Below are positions 60,101 to 61,148 of a stretch of 64,000 nucleotides of DNA, one piece after another. The position numbers and the translations under genes are program-made. Location of the stretch: contig WNNJ02000818.1 of the NCBI GenBank assembly GCA_012934845.2, forward strand, positions 62,001 to 126,000, written 5' to 3'. A model generated the notes under the pieces. It saw nothing but the letters and a program-made list of their open reading frames with translations. It was not told where the DNA came from and did no database searches. Position 1 is the stretch's first letter. Each line of letters opens with the position of its first letter. The stretch comes from Pomphorhynchus laevis (taxonomy: Eukaryota; Acanthocephala; Palaeacanthocephala; Echinorhynchida; Pomphorhynchidae).

Positions 60101-60884
60101 TACGAGCTAAAATTGTGGAAGATGTTTTTTGAGCACGACAAAGAAACCTTTTTAAATATGCCCATTTAATTTTATCAATGGGTTCAATACATTGATAATA
60201 AAATACATTAATAATAAATATTAATACATTTATACATCTCAGTACATTAATAATAAAATCCATTAAATCTGTGGATTTTATCGAAGAATACCAATAAAAT
60301 CAATTAATTTTCCCATCAAAATTATATTTCTATAATTTTAACGAGTCAATTTTATTATCACACTTACTAGCTGCAACATAAAAGTAAATTCGAATTTAAA
60401 TTAGATAGTTTTAAAAGAACAAAGAAGAAAATATTTCCATATTTTTAAAGTACTATATTTCGATAGATCACGCTATCATCAAGATTAAATTAAAAGTTTC
60501 ACAAAAATGTCTATTTGTACTATTTAATTTAAATATAAAAGATAATTATCAGATTCGTAAATTCATTAATAAATACTGTAGGCATCTGCATTTCTTTTGT
60601 CAGAAATGACCCCCTTTTAATTTCTGAAATATAGTGGGTTGTAATTTACAAACCTTGCGCCAACTCCTGCTCCAAGTAAATTTGGTATTAATCCATGTCG
60701 AAGACACTGTCCATAAGATAGAATTATGAAGCTTTGAAACACATTTAATTTAAGATAAGAAAGTAATTGTAATGTACATACCGAGCTTCGTTGTGTCTAC
60801 CAGTAAGAAGGAGTAATCCACGCAAAGAGATAAATGTATCTCTACCCCAGTTTCTAAATGCTCCAGTGCTAAAATGCCTTAATC
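11565..60884 (-). CDS. AGL: glycogen debranching enzyme, C-terminal glucosidase part, 11 exons
   Basis: AGL removes branch points of glycogen in the cytosol: an N-terminal 4-alpha-glucanotransferase followed by an amylo-alpha-1,6-glucosidase (GH133). Only the glucosidase end is here, about 453 codons, from [18 protein letters not shown] to ...[13 protein letters not shown] and a TAG stop. Join, on the complement: 60884-60782, 60731-60654, 47212-47065, 42106-41995, 35670-35535, 35489-35377, 20665-20457, 20409-20312, 20268-20181, 15461-15321, 11699-11565. All ten introns begin GT and end AG and the reading phase is consistent through every junction. Conserved blocks include [21 protein letters not shown] and KGLPELTN; the Asp of WMDKMG and Glu of GLPELTN correspond, from memory, to the catalytic pair of the yeast enzyme. 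No coding break is seen. Upstream exons lie beyond 64 kb. Long introns are filled with retroelements. Confidence 0.93.
11700..12235. other. AGL last intron, unique part
   Basis: No gene or repeat boundary seen. The small ORFs here are not convincing as genes. Confidence 0.5.
12236..13613 (-). mobile_element. Naiad-like PLE copy 2, 5' truncated
   Basis: On the - strand: RT from [20 protein letters not shown] through [21 protein letters not shown] and the thumb region, then the tail ending at CAGCTAACTGAGTCTACGTA (12240). It is broken in several places and lacks the GIY-YIG part. It is nearly identical to copy 3 (15733-17175), so both are young or one is a duplicate of the other. Confidence 0.8.
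13625..14275 (+). mobile_element. PLE fragment with C-terminal GIY-YIG
   Basis: Around 13900-14060 the + strand reads [20 protein letters not shown], a GIY-YIG core (YTIYRFNC ... SYVGQT). A broken continuation at 14066-14275 ends ...[10 protein letters not shown]. Upstream sequence to 13625 is probably the decayed linker. It is similar in kind to the remnant at 58-405. Several breaks. Confidence 0.65.
14311..14450. mobile_element. 140-bp palindromic MITE-like element
   Basis: Termini TTGTTCAGGGCGTTTAAACA and its imperfect complement ending CCTTGAACAA at 14450; the interior arms (CGACTATTGCAATAGTC) also pair. A related copy lies at 17341-17724 and a lone arm at 17767-17790. Confidence 0.6.
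14775..14905 (+). mobile_element. diverged Naiad-like tail remnant
   Basis: ATACATCATGTATTTGGCC, then ATATAGCGGTTCCTCATGAT and TCATTATTCTAATACAAG match the tail structure in order but with many changes. No RT is attached. Confidence 0.5.
15321..15461 (-). CDS. AGL: AGL exon j
   Basis: Encodes [20 protein letters not shown], ... [13 protein letters not shown]: 47 whole codons between AACAG and GTAAGT. It is flanked by two very similar Naiad-like copies in the introns on either side. Confidence 0.93.
15733..17175 (-). mobile_element. Naiad-like PLE copy 3, longest open RT
   Basis: A 363-codon open frame (16110-17201) covers most of the [15 protein letters not shown], motif A region [30 protein letters not shown] (B), [10 protein letters not shown] (C) and the thumb, ending at KFLWMDNK. 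The tail follows to 15733. The first few residues up to about 17175 are foreign sequence fused at the 5' truncation. No GIY-YIG is attached. Confidence 0.82.
17341..17724. mobile_element. second MITE-like copy with an insert in its loop
   Basis: Arms GTTCAGAGCGTTTAAACATC and its complement ending CGCCCTGAAC match the 14311-14450 element. About 230 bp of extra sequence lies between the arms (about 17408-17640) and I do not recognise it. Confidence 0.5.
17812..19900 (-). mobile_element. Rex1/Babar-like LINE, 5' truncated and broken
   Basis: Minus-strand RT pieces in order: [62 protein letters not shown] (motif A), [20 protein letters not shown] (B), [12 protein letters not shown] (C), [11 protein letters not shown] and a C-terminal [16 protein letters not shown]. 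The wording closely matches Rex1-type RT known from fish and other animals. At least four frame breaks or stops separate the pieces, and motif C reads LADD instead of FADD. No endonuclease domain is seen. The likely 5' limit near 19900 is set by the last recognisable coding. Confidence 0.75.
20181..20268 (-). CDS. AGL: AGL exon i
   Basis: Encodes [29 protein letters not shown]. It follows a 43-nt intron, the shortest here. The YHQGP end joins EWLW of the next exon exactly as in other GDEs. Confidence 0.93.
20312..20409 (-). CDS. AGL: AGL exon h
   Basis: Encodes [32 protein letters not shown]. It follows a 47-nt intron. The last two bases AG are completed to Ser by exon i. Confidence 0.93.
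20457..20665 (-). CDS. AGL: AGL exon g
   Basis: Encodes [20 protein letters not shown], then [20 protein letters not shown] and NFLITLVV. [10 protein letters not shown] is a conserved GDE block. The donor is GTAAGT. Confidence 0.93.
20860..21060. repeat. palindromic element with a hammerhead-like core
   Basis: Inverted arms of about 90 bp (GGATCAAAGGAAAGAATAAA / TTTATTCTTTACTTTGATCC). The - strand of the left arm holds CUGAAGA-U-GCUAAC-AGUA-GUUAGC-GAAA at 20917-20944. A sister element is at 47590-47790. Confidence 0.65.
21223..21408 (-). CDS. orphan last exon with ankyrin-like repeat
   Basis: 62 codons including a TAA stop, starting after an [42 protein letters not shown], then [21 protein letters not shown]. 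The middle fits one ankyrin repeat (DxxxxTPLxYAxxxxxxxVxKLL). It lies in the long AGL intron on the same strand as AGL. No other exon of this gene was found. It may be a displaced exon, the 3' end of a nested gene or a decayed copy. The parent gene is not recognised. Confidence 0.5.
   Translation of the reverse strand, partial: FLILSGDDMNRIDFEQLTPLNYAKLYRAVQVEKLLNEKSAPMRHDLGLEHDPSFKEFDGVE
21546..21814. repeat. inverted-repeat element
   Basis: CCAACAGCAGTACGCTACAT (21546) pairs with its complement ending at 21814. The interior includes GAACCGAAACGTGAGACGTA and a GTATTGG/CCAATAC pair, resembling the units of the 51.4-52.7 kb array. No ORF. Confidence 0.55.
22075..22815 (+). mobile_element. Naiad-like PLE copy 4, RT end plus tail
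   Basis: Carries the RT thumb region ([34 protein letters not shown]), then a complete tail to TACGTAGACTCAGTTAGCTG. It is 5' truncated at about 22075. Confidence 0.8.
22455..22610 (+). ncRNA. conserved structured tail RNA with predicted pseudoknot (reference copy)
   Basis: Paired segments in order: e 22455-22468 with e' 22597-22610; c 22489-22497 with c' 22576-22585; hairpin d 22496-22503 / 22511-22518; a 22519-22524 (GGCCCC) with a' 22550-22555 (GGGGCC); b 22526-22533 with b' 22568-22575. The order a-b-a'-b' is a pseudoknot. Copies at 12.5, 16.0, 36.7 and 50.4 kb keep the pairing, with changed bases on both sides in places. Confidence 0.6.
23015..24250 (+). repeat. ~380-bp tandem array (3.3 units) upstream of a PLE
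   Basis: Units start at 23015, 23377, 23757 and 24135 (CATTCTACTGAT...). Each holds GCAACCGAAACG near its end and CTGATGAG-TGTTGCC at the start of the next unit, so GGCAAC can pair with GTTGCC across the boundary. Short ORFs in it (e.g. 23450-23767) look incidental. It probably derives from terminal repeats of a PLE; a 43-bp repeat arm shared with 5578 abuts it at 22970. Confidence 0.65.
24376..24540 (-). mobile_element. inverted 3' fragment of the adjacent PLE
   Basis: The reverse complement of 24376-24520 matches 26780-26925 of the PLE downstream (GIY-YIG coding: AGACGCGCAGATATAAAGAA). The junction is an 18-bp perfect hairpin, CGTTCATTTGTTCTGATG / complement, at 24503-24543. Confidence 0.75.
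24623..27110 (+). mobile_element. classical PLE (RT + C-terminal GIY-YIG), nearly whole
   Basis: About 795 codons in one frame, interrupted once. Domains: N-terminal region to about residue 225; RT with [21 protein letters not shown] (motif A), [19 protein letters not shown] (B) and [10 protein letters not shown] (C); a Cys cluster (CMDKRCKCC); and C-terminal GIY-YIG ([20 protein letters not shown]). Length and order match Penelope-type elements that use RT plus endonuclease for target-primed insertion. A hammerhead-like core follows at 27064. An inverted fragment of its own 3' end precedes it. Confidence 0.88.
27064..27092 (+). ncRNA. hammerhead-like core at the PLE 3' end
   Basis: CUGACGA, A, GACUUC-AGUGA-GAAGUC, GAAA. 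Flanking ACACAAATAT and ATATTTGTGT can form a ten-pair stem I. A clear stem III is lacking. Confidence 0.5.
27273..27541. repeat. (TA)n microsatellite and ~200-bp palindrome
   Basis: A TA run spans about 27273-27338. A near-perfect palindrome follows (27339-27541), arms about 100 bp, centre TTTTTTAACGTCAAAAAAA. The arm sequence AATAACGAATACTTTTTTAA recurs in the palindrome at 32722-32880. ORFs read through the TA run are not real. Confidence 0.85.
27670..28380 (-). mobile_element. inverted PLE 3' half (partner of 28386-29930)
   Basis: On the - strand: [35 protein letters not shown], then GIY-YIG ([20 protein letters not shown]) at 27824-28162, and a hammerhead-like core at 27705-27729. It mirrors 29220-29930 almost exactly. 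Several breaks. Confidence 0.8.
28386..29930 (+). mobile_element. PLE copy, RT fragment plus GIY-YIG
   Basis: Begins at RT motif A ([15 protein letters not shown]) abutting the inverted half. RT motif C is [10 protein letters not shown] in the open part 28550-29146, and GIY-YIG lies at 29424-29762. Core CUGAAGA-A-GAGC-AGUAA-GCUC-GAAA at 29860-29884. Broken several times and lacking its 5' third. Confidence 0.8.
29940..30162 (+). repeat. dispersed repeat copy and (TA)n tract
   Basis: AATTCGGTTCTATTTCTTG with downstream AGGATATATAGAATGCTGCC matches 34790-34890. It is followed by a TA run at about 30101-30162. No coding seen. Confidence 0.6.
30170..32530 (+). mobile_element. second classical PLE, nearly full length
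   Basis: Order: N-terminal region (IIWG-like [20 protein letters not shown]), RT with [23 protein letters not shown] (A), [20 protein letters not shown] (B) and [11 protein letters not shown] (C), then CKDKRCKSC and GIY-YIG ([20 protein letters not shown]). Long open parts 30550-31197 and 31225-32400; about two or three breaks overall. A weak hammerhead-like core, UUGAAGA...UUCGAAACG, is near 32491. Confidence 0.85.
32722..32880. repeat. near-perfect palindrome with hammerhead-like core
   Basis: Arms of about 78 bp from ATAGCACAATACAAGGGCTA to its complement. The left arm on the - strand holds CUGAAGA-A-GGC-loop-GCC-GAAA (32740-32763); the right arm copy has lost the GAAA. The centre shares its sequence with the 27.4-kb palindrome. 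Confidence 0.75.
32994..33042 (-). ncRNA. complete type-I hammerhead ribozyme candidate
   Basis: Minus strand, 5' to 3': stem I CUGCAA (33042-33037); CUGAUGA (33036-33030); stem II GGCUU-CUCA-AAGCC (33029-33016); GAAA (33015-33012); stem III, with A of GAAA, CGG-UACG-CCG-U; C at 33000 as the cleavage base; stem I closing strand UUGCAG (32999-32994). Every conserved core residue is present and all three stems pair perfectly. Hammerheads are a known feature of PLE terminal repeats. A minus-strand PLE fragment lies just upstream at 33309-34078. Confidence 0.85.
33309..34078 (-). mobile_element. PLE RT fragment
   Basis: On the - strand: [40 protein letters not shown] (motif A), then [13 protein letters not shown] (C) and FLDLQIDRN. 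Broken and truncated at both ends; no GIY-YIG. It probably belongs with the hammerhead at 33.0 kb. Confidence 0.75.
34141..34404 (+). other. unrecognised ORF
   Basis: Open frame reading [20 protein letters not shown], ... [32 protein letters not shown]. Composition looks like real coding and lacks the low-complexity bias of the surroundings, but I recognise no family. It is preceded by short CGATA-rich direct repeats (34090-34130). It could be a host exon or part of a retrocopy. Confidence 0.35.
34790..35268. repeat. dispersed repeat and repeat arm with hammerhead-like core
   Basis: 34790-34890 matches 29940-30050, and 34890-35040 matches the reverse complement of 49570-49735. At 35180-35204 (+) CUGACGA...GAAA sits beside an arm (35220-35268) homologous to 5731-5776. 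No gene in 34405-35376. Confidence 0.55.
35377..35489 (-). CDS. AGL: AGL exon f
   Basis: Encodes [37 protein letters not shown]. The donor is GTAAAA. The following intron is the longest at 14.7 kb and contains the classical PLE cluster. Confidence 0.93.
35535..35670 (-). CDS. AGL: AGL exon e (holds WMDKMG)
   Basis: Encodes [45 protein letters not shown]. The Asp in WMDKMG is the presumed catalytic acid. A 45-nt intron follows. Confidence 0.94.
36010..36900 (+). mobile_element. Naiad-like tail split by an RLE-LINE fragment
   Basis: GAGTCTACGTATTTTATAG, then the Naiad RT end TTTTTATGGATGGATAATAA, an insert, then ATACTTTATTAGAATG and the tail (36640-36900). The GACC/GGTC pair at 36697-36700 and 36729-36732 replaces GGCC/GGCC of other copies. 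Confidence 0.6.
36084..36591 (+). mobile_element. RLE-LINE 3' fragment inserted in the Naiad-like tail
   Basis: It lies between two ATAAGCAAT copies (36075-36083 and 36592-36600), a 9-bp target duplication. It encodes [20 protein letters not shown], a stop in place of the Trp of the WD(A/F)T motif, then [13 protein letters not shown]; an open part at 36173-36424 gives [20 protein letters not shown]. Same nuclease family as 1.6-2.9 kb. Confidence 0.65.
36900..39925 (+). mobile_element. RT element with Cys-rich N-terminus and RLE-like C-terminus (family B1)
   Basis: N-terminal [20 protein letters not shown] then [10 protein letters not shown] is a dense Cys cluster, likely metal binding. The RT region includes [36 protein letters not shown] (motif A), [16 protein letters not shown] (B) and [11 protein letters not shown] (C). 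The C-terminal part, [28 protein letters not shown], has the spaced D...D of a restriction-like nuclease. Open pieces: 37039-37323, 37375-38091, 38237-38578, 38758-39156, 39267-39479, 39519-39800. At least five stops or frame changes. I know similar proteins from cnidarians, sponges and amphioxus but cannot name the clade. Confidence 0.7.
40214..40711 (-). CDS. single LIM-domain protein, intact ORF
   Basis: A 165-residue ORF with one LIM zinc-binding domain near the C-terminus: C89, C92, H110, C113, C116, C119, C137, C140 with the standard 2-17-2-2-2-17-2 spacing. The first ~85 residues are uncharged and Pro/Ile/Gln-rich ([20 protein letters not shown]). It ends in a charged tail ([13 protein letters not shown]), like muscle LIM/CRIP-type proteins. 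LIM domains mediate protein-protein contacts. It sits in a 6.3-kb AGL intron on the AGL strand, has no intron, and has an AATAAA about 130 nt past the stop. It may be a nested gene, a functional retrocopy or one exon of a larger gene. M16 is an alternative start. Confidence 0.75.
   Translation of the reverse strand: MHSVIYKSKMIPVSCMTEIVHQIPDTLPIIQASPISNIQIMPQQPFQTIMIIEQPRTTTAKIDIDNVEYFPEHERETMGPKFGGAIEKCSRCGTTVYAAERIGACSSQWHEKCFRCKTCNTTLTLGTYKDQDGEIYCKGCFADKLLPHDRNRKQAEEEMKASKQL
40742..40888. repeat. palindromic element with hammerhead-like cores
   Basis: Arms of about 65 bp (AATATTTATTTGATTACAAG / complement). The + arm has CUAAGA...GACG-loop-CGUC-GAAAUAU and the - arm GUGAAGA...GAAA; both first boxes are altered. 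It lies about 30 bp upstream of the LIM ORF. Confidence 0.6.
40890..41994. other. AT-rich intron sequence with a hammerhead-like core
   Basis: Mostly ATT/TTAATA simple sequence (41190-41450). At 41684-41712 (+): CUGAUGA, U, GAUUCC-AAACU-GGAAUC, GAAA, a consensus first box and perfect stem II. No gene seen. Confidence 0.55.
41995..42106 (-). CDS. AGL: AGL exon d
   Basis: Encodes [37 protein letters not shown]. It corresponds to the vertebrate block ending FRERNAGPQIDRNMKDEGF. It ends with one base of the next Gly codon. Confidence 0.92.
42212..45446 (-). mobile_element. RLE-type RT element (family B2) framed by inverted tail termini
   Basis: Minus strand: motif [18 protein letters not shown] near 44130-44180, motif B GVQQGDP, motif C YLND (43880; expected YLDD), then [29 protein letters not shown] (RLE-like, 42729-43253) and the C-terminus [20 protein letters not shown] at 42420-42716. 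Many breaks. The left end reads GATCAGATAACTGAGTCTAC and the right end TACGTAGACTCAATTACCTG (45425), i.e. inverted Naiad-type termini; a + strand tail copy lies at 45120-45446. Confidence 0.65.
45727..46380. repeat. duplicated intronic segment, copy 1
   Basis: About 525 bp is nearly identical to 59796-60320, and another ~90 bp (AATTCATTAATAAATAC to GTTGTAATTT) matches 60557-60647. The two copies sit in neighbouring AGL introns. The 61-codon ORF in each is incidental. 46381-47064 is AT-rich with no gene seen. Confidence 0.8.
47065..47212 (-). CDS. AGL: AGL exon c
   Basis: Encodes [17 protein letters not shown] ... [16 protein letters not shown]. The acceptor is ATTTTAG and the donor GTAAGT. 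The intron before it is 13.4 kb and contains the RTE insertion, the 52.7-58.7 kb Naiad-like copy and the ubiquilin pseudogene. Confidence 0.93.
47446..47572 (+). mobile_element. short Naiad-like RT fragment
   Basis: AGCTTTATAGAATATGAATT and ATTGATGATATATGTGCATT (IDDICAF) match the RT around motif C; there is an internal deletion between them. Confidence 0.7.
47590..47790. repeat. palindromic element with a good hammerhead-like core
   Basis: Sister of 20860-21060 with GGATCAAAGGAAAGAATAAA arms. The + strand core at 47707-47734 reads CUGAAGA-U-GCUAAC-AGUA-GUUAGC-GAAA, and UUUU/AAAA can start stem I. Confidence 0.6.
47885..49079 (+). pseudogene. UBQLN: ubiquilin processed pseudogene, 3' half
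   Basis: Ubiquilins carry clients to the proteasome through UBL, STI1 and UBA domains. This intronless copy has an STI1 region ([57 protein letters not shown]), a second STI1-like helical stretch (48414-48720), a Gln/Asn/Pro-rich linker and a UBA remnant ([20 protein letters not shown]). The N-terminal UBL half is absent. There is one frame change near 48245 and in-frame TAA codons near 48380 and at 48849, so it is not functional. It lies antisense to AGL inside an AGL intron. No clear poly(A) or target duplication was seen. Confidence 0.82.
49254..49556 (+). other. unrecognised ORF
   Basis: 100 codons opening at a TTG with no ATG start: [20 protein letters not shown], ... [20 protein letters not shown]. 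It looks like genuine past coding sequence but matches no family I know. Preceded by short repeats of CGAACGATATTTATC. Possibly a retrocopy remnant. Confidence 0.3.
49560..49735 (-). repeat. dispersed repeat
   Basis: The reverse complement matches 34890-35040 (GAGCAACCAAAGYGCAGCGC and flanking sequence). No coding. Confidence 0.6.
49735..50120 (+). mobile_element. scrambled Naiad-like RT end and tail pieces
   Basis: Two partial RT ends and a truncated tail (ATCAGATGAAAAACGTCC, TTTGGCGCCGCTGCTATG) in the + orientation, ending against the opposite-strand copy at 50107. Confidence 0.65.
50107..51440 (-). mobile_element. Naiad-like PLE copy 5, RT C-terminal half plus tail
   Basis: The tail starts at CAAACTGAGTCTACGTATAT. 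The open RT part (50479-51165) runs [30 protein letters not shown] to KFLWIDNK. A second, partly overlapping fragment (51175-51440) repeats the [11 protein letters not shown] region, so two copies are joined here. Confidence 0.8.
51445..52740. repeat. ~350-bp tandem array with an inverted Naiad-like scrap
   Basis: Units start CACCAAATATAGAACACATT at 51817, 52176 and 52516; a partial unit is at 51445-51540. A + strand Naiad fragment (51585-51810) is embedded. Units hold GGACCGAAACACGAAATGTA and CGCTGATGAAGTCC, which can form a permuted hammerhead-like core. No real ORF. Confidence 0.7.
53880..54194 (+). mobile_element. 5'-truncated B1-type LINE with A-rich tail and 14-bp target duplication
   Basis: ATATTTATACCCTT at 53866-53879 and 54195-54208 flanks 315 bp ending in an A-rich run. 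The insert encodes [15 protein letters not shown] then, one frame over, [17 protein letters not shown]; this matches the B1 C-terminus at 39797-39890 ([30 protein letters not shown]). Truncation, poly(A) and target duplication are the marks of LINE-style target-primed insertion. Confidence 0.75.
54640..57818 (+). mobile_element. RTE-type LINE, apparently intact
   Basis: A perfect 16-bp target duplication, ATTATTAACATTTATT, lies at 54624-54639 and 57819-57834, in Naiad-like sequence. The body ends in a GAA/AAG short repeat directly after the stop, typical of RTE elements with a minimal 3' UTR. The single ORF is uninterrupted, so the insertion is young. Confidence 0.92.
54775..57804 (+). CDS. 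RTE ORF: APE endonuclease + reverse transcriptase
   Basis: The frame is open from 54598, but the first codons there lie in the flanking element; the first ATG inside the insertion is 54775, giving 1009 residues. APE domain about residues 65-295: [62 protein letters not shown], motif [14 protein letters not shown] near residue 662, [33 protein letters not shown] near residue 753, FKYLGSVIS. The C-terminal part has [11 protein letters not shown] and GRPQKRWMD as in RTE/BovB-like proteins. It would nick target DNA and copy its own RNA there. GC content is clearly higher than the surroundings. Confidence 0.92.
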   Translation: MRKFNQNAITKASSVDDAFRRCHPTCSKNSRGCAIRQDPVCSANKRGFTTEGRRRDASDLAQSYVRVATLNVGTLTGKSREIAADLKRRKIDILAIQETKWKGGKAKEIGDGYKLYYMGTETARNGVAIVVAERLRDQVCEVTRYTGRLMKIKLALCETTVHYFSVYAPQTGCTDEEKLDFWEMLDEKMAEVPEEDYVIIAGDMNAHVGQTDESECHGGYGIGEKNAEGEQLLEFATTHNLTITNTNFTKRPSHLYTYYHGTGSQIRKSQIDFVLVRRKHKKTVLDTKVIPSETTATQHKPLICDLKIEVPRKPRPEQTKTSRIKWWKLREEDTVGTKAKLARIRLPSIHGVQDTWTALRCTIHLAAKHILGSTKPCQKYIDKETWFWTEEVKDAVKAKKNSYKALRIAQTQENKDEYHRAKKKARKQVAIARSNHLDNLYQKLDTREGEKGVYRLARSRRKKAADIEKFHGISNEQGKLIIHPQDVLERWRRYFEAIFTEEFEHPPIPEGTPNHTQVDPLNGAEVREAMMKMKQGKANGPDDLAVDFWRINPDEWTPWLTNFLQKIVDAKEVPEDWSRSITIPIWKQKGSPADCENYRPIRLLSHTMKIFERVLDKRIRDSVKLSVNQAGFVRNCGAIDAIHSARLLLEKHREKKHPLHVAFLDLEKAFDRVPHKLIWYALRRRKVPEELIEWVKMLYKGTTSNVLTAAGKSREFPISVGVHQGSALSPLLFIIVMDVITKDLLRQAPWTILYADDVMLVSKYKHDLEQQVQQWHDRLAQFGLKLNRAKTEYMTTNQNEDVSISVNGVLLPKTTAFKYLGSVISSTGGVAKDVTTRINASWTKWRAATGVLCDKRMPDKLKSKFYRSVIRPVAMYGAECWAMTAEAERKLGCMETKMLRWIAGKTRLDHIRNEDIRKRFGVAPIADKLRESRLRWYGHVMRADVNTLAQAPFQIEVDGKRPIGRPQKRWMDTLLKDMQMVGLTPKDVAKKAFWRQRSWQADPVIRDKR
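58945..59790 (+). mobile_element. three partial Naiad-like tails in series
   Basis: Tail motifs recur at 58945-59100, 59200-59525 (ending TACGTAGACACAGTTACCTG) and 59640-59780, each diverged and without RT. 58691-58944 holds no recognised gene. Confidence 0.6.
59796..60647. repeat. duplicated intronic segment, copy 2
   Basis: Counterpart of 45727-46380, ending 6 bp before the donor of AGL exon b. It carries about 215 bp extra (about 60335-60555) that includes an inverted hammerhead-like motif (GAUGA-U-AG...CUAUC-GAAAUAU, - strand). Confidence 0.8.
60654..60731 (-). CDS. AGL: AGL exon b
   Basis: Encodes [20 protein letters not shown] and AGVGAR. It is separated from exon a by a 50-nt intron. 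The donor is GTTTGT. The first C completes the Arg codon begun in exon a. Confidence 0.92.
60782..60884 (-). CDS. AGL: AGL exon a (first in window)
   Basis: Encodes [20 protein letters not shown] and onward to GRHNEAR; the donor is GTATGT at 60781. The acceptor used here is the TTTTAG just above 60884; an alternative AG would start the exon at 60899. An in-frame stop further upstream confirms that the exon begins nearby. Confidence 0.88.
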
Positions 60885-61148
60885 CTAAAACACGATATTC
60901 TTGAAATATCTATCCAGAACTTTGTTATTTGATAAATAAAGGAATATTAAAATTAAAAACTACATGGTATCACTAGAACTTTTGAAAAATACAAAAACAA
61001 GAAGGATTAATTGTTTAACATGCTTGTAAATAGTTGATAATAATCCATTATTGATGAAGAATTATTGGAGCGTGGTAACAAAATTGGGAAAATTTCATTT
61101 TATATTTCGCTAACCGCTGTTAGCATCTTCAAATGCTTACAGTCCTAA

